Below are positions 61,101 to 64,000 of a stretch of 64,000 nt of DNA, one piece after another; position 1 is the first letter of the stretch, and the number at the start of each line of letters is the position of its first letter. The stretch is from NCBI GenBank assembly GCA_019421365.1, contig JAHZFJ010000016.1, positions 20,079 to 84,078 on the forward strand. The letters run 5' to 3'. Source of the stretch: Lachnospiraceae bacterium. Its GTDB lineage: Bacteria > Bacillota > Clostridia > Lachnospirales > Lachnospiraceae. The notes beneath the pieces were generated by a model. It did not search any database. It saw only the letters and a program-made list of their open reading frames with translations, and had not been told where the DNA came from. The position numbers and the translations under genes were made by a program.

Positions 61101-61442
61101 GGTGGTTGGAGATTATACTCAAGCGGCCCTGGAATCTATATCCGTCGAGTTGTCTCTGATCTACTTGGTATTCGCTTTACCAAGAACACCCTTATTATCG
61201 ATCCTGTAATTGATAACGAATTGGATGGTATAAAATTCAACTACACATGCTTTGGAAAAACTGTTACTTTTGTATATCATACAGACGCACAAACAGATAC
61301 TCCTTGCATCAAGGTTAATGACCAAGTTATCTCTTCAGAATTATTTACTAATAATTATCGTAATGGTGGAGTATCAATCACAAAAGAAGATTTCTTAAAA
61401 GCAACTGAGTTAAATAGTGAACTTCACATTTTTCTTAAATAA
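58113..61442 (+). CDS. GH94 glycoside phosphorylase, 1,2-beta-oligoglucan phosphorylase type
   Basis: The enzyme phosphorolyses a beta-linked glucan oligosaccharide, releasing glucose 1-phosphate in the cytoplasm. The long N-terminal beta-sandwich region (to ~residue 560) is followed by an (alpha/alpha)6 barrel. The GTRDVCQGP block and the GDWDD block (754-758, aligned with the catalytic-acid block GDWND of cellobiose phosphorylases) identify GH94. At 1109 residues it is longer than cellobiose phosphorylases (~800) and close to the 1,2-beta-oligoglucan phosphorylases of Listeria and L. phytofermentans. It lacks a signal peptide. The ATG has AAGGAGG ~7 nt upstream. It is divergent from the importer. 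The 1,2-linkage is inferred from length and context. Confidence 0.88.
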   Translation: MTHKNTPTPITLKNSNSTFSFLASGDAFEWIHDSVMINDFHGTNTDGSSNNIYLRIYNDNTIQSYPLIGVHSNSTIEASNTALRFTGTAQNVNYTVTFRLTPFGVWFWDISLTGECQKADVVYSQDIGVASTGSVASNELYTAQYLGHSVFEGNNGYVICSRQNMSQGNTNPYLQQGSLGIRTNAYSTDGTQFFGLSYKKTNVPEALSGDLPNINKQYELSHIALQTETFSVNGSKEFSFYGICKADHPEAIKEIEYLQEINDAYSYSPAEEFVTSPVPTPIIGEPYASPEWNIQQINEQFPDRRLEEKNKDTLYSFFTPSNGHVVLQSKELVTERPHGHILMTNFDMTKVPTGVVSSTNYMYGVFNCQFVVGNTTNNKLLSNHRGLLNVQKNSGQRIFVKIDNTYRQLTLPAAYEMEVSGSTWYYQIEDDILVVSSFATFDRPEIVLQVRSTTGKAYDFIVSNQITAGPNEVGQSFELEQEDSTLIIKPSKDCYTRSYYPDLNFRIRTPEGSIISDDRVFYDDHTMDPSIITININQKSDFEIVLQGSENNDAPAFEESYDFNTHKAAYEVYYNEVASNFRLSTADTNNITADKLNATMRWYSHDALIHFASPHGLEQSGGAAWGTRDVCQGPVEFFLATGHFSMVRDILIHLFAHQIEEVSEWPQWFMFDRYPIHQEDCHGDVVFWPLKAISDYINATGDTTILDEVVDYRSGSKGTPVGKTESILEHIKRAVETIRKRFLPGTSLISYAGGDWDDTLQPASKHLKENLVSAWTQALAQQTLSLLSNSVIEKDETFSNELSTMATDIKDSFYRYLIKDGVIAGFLYREADGTSKVMLHPDDTETSIKYRLLPLTRSIIAGLADSELAATNVDIIDKYLACPDGVRLMDHPAGYEGGISKIFLRAEQAANIGREISLQYVHAHIRYIEAMATLGNADKAWKALMQINPILVTECVPNALTRQSNVYFSSSEGCYNDRYEYAANFDKLRDGSIAVKGGWRLYSSGPGIYIRRVVSDLLGIRFTKNTLIIDPVIDNELDGIKFNYTCFGKTVTFVYHTDAQTDTPCIKVNDQVISSELFTNNYRNGGVSITKEDFLKATELNSELHIFLK

Positions 61443-61470
61443 TCTAATAGTAGTTTAGCTTTAGAACTAC

Positions 61471-61507
61471 AAAAAGGCTGTACAAATTAATTTGTACAGC
61501 CTTTTTT
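61471..61507. terminator. Bidirectional terminator after GH94
   Basis: AAAAAGGCTGTACAAA pairs with TTTGTACAGCCTTTTT around TTAA, with T-runs on both strands. It ends GH94 and the convergent nuclease-like gene. Confidence 0.95.
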
Positions 61508-61542
61508 ATAAAATAAATTCATAACTATTAAGTTATTATCTC

Positions 61543-62316
61543 TTACTCATCTATTTCCGCGCAAACTGGGTAATGATCAGATAGATACACTCCACCTTCA
61601 CAATCCGTCCACATTGTACACGCAGAGCATGTAATTCCATCTGTAGCCACTATATAGTCAATCTTTTCGTTCGGCTGCATTCTTCCGTAATCATGGAATG
61701 TGCCATCAAGCTTTGATGTAAGGTCTGTTAATCCACCTACTTCACTCATTATACGAATTTCTTTAGCATCTGGATAGGCATTAAAATCACCCATAAGAAC
61801 CATTTCAATCTTACCATATCCTGCGCGCTGTTTTGCCTCTTTTACGGCCTTCATATGCTCTAGAATCTGTTCCATACCTAATACTCTAGCTTCACTCGCT
61901 TCATGGTCAAGATGCGTGTTAATTACATAATAAAAACGATCTGACTTAAGATCTTGTAAAAACAAAGTTGTACAAGTTCTAGGGCAAAAACTTTGTATCT
62001 CATATCTCGAACCAGGAACTTCTGGAGTTTCTGACATCCAGAATGTATCCATTGATATTAGTTGGAATTTGTTTTTTCTAAACGCTACACACATCTGCTC
62101 ATTCTTTAACTCTGCATCTCTGCCGCAGCCCACTATGTAATACTCGTCTAGGTTATCTCTTAACCATTCTGCCACATGAGGTAACACCTCTTGAAACCCT
62201 ATAACATCAGGTTTCTCTTGCTTCAATTTTTTCAAGATAAGAGGTTTACGATATTGAAACGAATTCTCTCCATCTTGATTATAATCACATCGTATATTAA
62301 ATGTAACTACTCTCAT
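61543..62316 (-). CDS. Endonuclease/exonuclease/phosphatase family protein
   Basis: The 257-residue protein has the EEP fold shared by DNase I-like nucleases and phosphodiesterases. Motifs are VVTFNIRCD at the N-terminus, VIGFQEV with the metal-binding Glu, INTHLDHEA, LMGDFNAYPDA and SDHYPVCAEI at the C-terminus with Asp-His. There is no signal peptide. The substrate may be a nucleic acid, a phospholipid or a sugar phosphate. Its place next to the sugar locus is suggestive, but its role is unknown. The ATG has GGAGG upstream. Confidence 0.87.
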   Translation of the reverse strand: MRVVTFNIRCDYNQDGENSFQYRKPLILKKLKQEKPDVIGFQEVLPHVAEWLRDNLDEYYIVGCGRDAELKNEQMCVAFRKNKFQLISMDTFWMSETPEVPGSRYEIQSFCPRTCTTLFLQDLKSDRFYYVINTHLDHEASEARVLGMEQILEHMKAVKEAKQRAGYGKIEMVLMGDFNAYPDAKEIRIMSEVGGLTDLTSKLDGTFHDYGRMQPNEKIDYIVATDGITCSACTMWTDCEGGVYLSDHYPVCAEIDE

Positions 62317-62437
62317 TTGTACTTTCCTCCATGTATTTTCTAGTAGTATATAACAGTTCTATTATACTATTTTCACGCACTATATTCCACTCTTTTAGTA
62401 TAATACTTTCCTCGAAATGACACAAAGAGTATATAAA

Positions 62438-62467
62438 AAAAGAGCTATGTTTACACATAACTCTTTT
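62438..62467. terminator. Terminator of rplL
   Basis: AAAAGAGCTATGT pairs with ACATAACTCTTTT (one G-T pair). TTTTTTTATA follows on the minus strand and TTTTTT on the plus strand. It lies ~70 bp after rplL and should stop transcription before the sugar genes. Confidence 0.92.
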
Positions 62468-62533
62468 TTCATCTCTATAATTTGTAACAATAGAAAGTTC
62501 GCAATGCTTGTCTCTATTATTTGATACGCAAAA

Positions 62534-62899
62534 TTATTTAAGAGTAACTTTAGCGCCTTCAGCTTCAAGTTTAGCTTTGATATCTTCAGCTTCTTCTTTA
62601 GTTGCGCCTTCTTTAACCATTTTAGGAGCTCCATCAACTACTTCTTTAGCTTCTTTTAATCCTAAACCAGTTAATTCACGTACTACTTTGATAACTTTAA
62701 CTTTGTTTGGACCACATTCAGTTAATTCTACGTTGAATTCTGTTTGTTCTTCAGCTGCTTCACCACCAGCTGCAGGACCTGCTACTACTACACCAGCAGC
62801 TGCAGATACACCAAATTCTTCTTCACATGCTTTAACTAAATCGTTTAATTCTAATACTGATAAGCCTTTAATAGCTTCGATAAATTCTTGAGTTGTCAT
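62534..62899 (-). CDS. rplL: Large ribosomal subunit protein bL12 (L7/L12)
   Basis: L7/L12 forms the stalk dimers that recruit translation factors. The N-terminal dimerisation helices (MTTQEFIEAIKGLSVLELNDLVKACEEEFG) are followed by an Ala/Gly-rich hinge (AAAGVVVAGPAAGGEAA). The globular factor-binding domain with KVIKVVRELTGLGLKEAKEVVDGAP comes next. The length is 121 residues. I start at MTTQEF because GGAGG lies ~8 nt upstream; earlier in-frame residues fall before that site. It is cotranscribed with rplJ. Confidence 0.97.
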   Translation of the reverse strand: MTTQEFIEAIKGLSVLELNDLVKACEEEFGVSAAAGVVVAGPAAGGEAAEEQTEFNVELTECGPNKVKVIKVVRELTGLGLKEAKEVVDGAPKMVKEGATKEEAEDIKAKLEAEGAKVTLK

Positions 62900-62944
62900 T
62901 TTATTTACCTCCAATAATTAATTGTTTATTTTTATTTTCTGTGA

Positions 62945-63015
62945 TAGTAATCACTGTGATAATTATCACTGATATCATATCGCTGATACAATATCATGCT
63001 GCTTGCTTTGCAAGC
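62945..63015 (-). other. Structured spacer between rplJ and rplL
   Basis: The 137-bp gap carries the palindrome GTGATAATTATCAC, a related GTGATAGTAATCAC, and a TGCTTGC/GCAAGCA hairpin. No gene is visible. The stems could set relative L10:L12 expression. Confidence 0.45.
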
Positions 63016-63036
63016 AATTGTACATAATTGTACTTA

Positions 63037-63531
63037 TTACGCAACTTCTTCGTTCTTTTCAGCGATTTGCTTAATAACACGAGCGAAGTTTGTAATTGGT
63101 GATTGTAAGCTTCCAAGTAATTTGGAAATAAGAACTTCTCTTGAAGGAATATTTGCAACAAGCTTAACACCTTCTGCATCATAGTAAGTTCCTTCAACTA
63201 CACCACCTTTGAATTCAAGTGCTGGAGCTGTCTTAGCTACATTGTTAAGGATTCTAGCTGGAGCTGTTGCATCTTCGATACCAAAAGCTACTGCTGTAGG
63301 TCCTTCTAAATGTGGTGCTAATTGAGCGTAGTCAGTTCCTTCGAAAGCGAAGTTTAACATAGTGTTTTTGTATACTTTGTATACAACACCTGCTTCTCTT
63401 AACTGTTTACGAAGAGCTGTGTCTTGTTCAACAGTTAAACCACGATAATCAACTAAGATAGCTGATTTCGCATCAGCAACGTATCCTTTGATTTCTTCAA
63501 CTACAGGTTTTTTAATTTCTACCTTTGCCAT
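63037..63531 (-). CDS. rplJ: Large ribosomal subunit protein uL10
   Basis: L10 is the stalk base that binds 23S rRNA and L7/L12 dimers. The start MAKVEIKKPVVEEIKGYVADAKS and the region VDYRGLTVEQDTALRKQLREAGV are typical, as are KNTMLNFAFEGTDYAQLAPHLEGPTA and the C-terminal helix for L7/L12. The length is 164 residues. The ATG has AGGAGG ~8 nt upstream. An L10 leader RNA and an attenuator-like hairpin precede it. It is the first gene of rplJ-rplL here. Confidence 0.97.
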   Translation of the reverse strand: MAKVEIKKPVVEEIKGYVADAKSAILVDYRGLTVEQDTALRKQLREAGVVYKVYKNTMLNFAFEGTDYAQLAPHLEGPTAVAFGIEDATAPARILNNVAKTAPALEFKGGVVEGTYYDAEGVKLVANIPSREVLISKLLGSLQSPITNFARVIKQIAEKNEEVA

Positions 63532-63661
63532 TGTTTGCGTACCTCCTTATAGATTTGATGAAGAACTAATACTTAGCAAAATAGCTACGAATTAAACTCT
63601 TCAAGGCACCGCCGTTAAAACATACGAACACACCTTTTTGGAGTGTCCATATCATCAAGAA

Positions 63662-63688
63662 AGCCTCTCTATCAAAGACAGAGAGGCT
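63662..63688 (-). terminator. Attenuator-like hairpin in the rplJ leader
   Basis: AGCCTCTCT pairs with AGAGAGGCT around a 9-nt loop. TTTCTTG follows on the minus strand. It sits between the L10 leader and rplJ. Confidence 0.6.
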
Positions 63689-63718
63689 ATTATAAGTCAT
63701 CGTATGATTATCTTATAT

Positions 63719-63781
63719 TCCTCGGTAGGCGTTTTCTCCTTATGCCTTGCGGCACCTACTGTCTTCGGCAGTTATGATTCG
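63719..63781 (-). ncRNA. L10 leader (ribosomal protein autoregulatory RNA)
   Basis: On the minus strand the element has the L10 leader core ACTGCCGAAGACAGTAGG, then TGCCGCAAGGCA and CGCCTACCGAGG, in the usual order. L10(-L12) binds this structure and represses its own operon. It is 5' of rplJ, as in most Firmicutes. Confidence 0.85.
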
Positions 63782-63798
63782 TTTTATGAACCTTATTC

Positions 63799-63827
63799 AT
63801 AGTATCAGATAATCAGCGTTGTGTCAA
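63799..63827 (-). promoter_or_regulatory. Predicted rplJL promoter
   Basis: TTGACA, a 17-bp spacer and TACTAT with extended -10 TGA on the minus strand, ~20 nt before the L10 leader. Confidence 0.8.
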
Positions 63828-63951
63828 CAATATTTTGCAATTTATTACTGACAGTTTTTACAAGCTCTATGAGTCACATATCTTATTCCATATTTTGTAC
63901 TTTTTATCGCTATATATTCTTTACAAACATAATAATATTTTTTAAAGCAGT

Positions 63952-63998
63952 CAAGACCACCAGCTTAGCTGGTGGCTTGCTCTGCCCCTATAAGGGGC
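63952..63998. other. Two GC-rich hairpins at the window edge
   Basis: CAAG-CCACCAGC pairs with GCTGGTGG-CTTG around TTA with one bulge (63952-63979). GCCCCT pairs with AGGGGC (63984-63998). They lie between the rplJ promoter and whatever is to the right, within a ~470-bp gap that otherwise holds the rplJ promoter and leader. They could be a terminator pair or the end of an IS200/IS605-like element; the window stops here. Confidence 0.55.
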
Positions 63999-64000
63999 TA

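Noticed and set aside
1..64000. tRNA, rRNA genes or a prophage
   Set aside because: I saw no tRNA cloverleaf, no rRNA signature and no phage structural or integrase gene.

Overview
The window looks like a chromosomal piece of a low-GC, motile anaerobe of the Lachnospiraceae, close to Lachnoclostridium (Clostridium) phytofermentans. The evidence is the AT-rich base composition, a clostridial ribosomal/RNA polymerase cluster, Mbl with FlhO/FlhP-type flagellar rod genes, an S-box before metK, and a 1,2-beta-oligoglucan-phosphorylase-like locus. Nothing in the window names the species, so this is an inference. Most genes lie on the minus strand.

Layout. 1-7.4 kb (-): start of secA, long-form hpf, a secreted SH3/NlpC-P60 hydrolase, trxB, a CPBP membrane protease, a methyltransferase, an HPr-like small protein and ridA. 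7.57-9.3 kb (+): a structured repeat, an acyl-ACP thioesterase and cvfB. 9.3-17.1 kb (-): CheY-like and CheX-like proteins, a YvyF-like flagellar protein, comFC, recD2, a FlgJ-type rod-binding protein, flhP, flhO and mbl. 17.4-19.5 kb: an ECF S-component, a small conserved protein and DegV. 19.6-24.7 kb (-): the str operon rpsL-rpsG-fusA-tuf, with one promoter before rpsL and a second before tuf. 24.7-34.6 kb (-): YtvI-like permease, RluA-type synthase, a two-component system, metK with S-box, PadR/DUF4097 and kup. 34.9-41 kb: an unknown helical protein, a HAD phosphatase, a DUF2087-GNAT protein, glpK and a MATE pump. 41.1-48.9 kb (-): rpoC and rpoB. 49.3-62.3 kb: a carbohydrate locus (LacI regulator, GH3, ABC importer, GH94 phosphorylase). 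62.5-63.5 kb (-): rplL and rplJ with an L10 leader.

How the parts work together. The order rplJ-rplL-rpoB-rpoC-rpsL-rpsG-fusA-tuf is the usual one and all eight genes point the same way. It is broken twice: about 13 kb of mostly sugar genes lies between rplL and rpoB, and about 16 kb of mixed genes between rpoC and rpsL. Each fragment has its own promoter and terminator. The sugar locus appears to import beta-glucan oligosaccharides with an LplABC-like transporter and cleave them in the cytoplasm with a GH94 phosphorylase and a GH3 beta-glucosidase. A LacI regulator probably acts at two matching operator-like sites, one at each divergent promoter.

The most unusual signal is a two-copy repeat at 7566-7667 and 29213-29314. 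Its ends are identical, the 60-nt middles differ in sequence, and both middles fold into the same three hairpins. Each copy carries an extended -10 promoter motif and lies 5' of a gene in the sense direction. The second copy sits in a 175-bp unit with 23-bp terminal inverted repeats. Also notable are a DnaA-box cluster near 1.9 kb and a probable ATT start codon for comFC.
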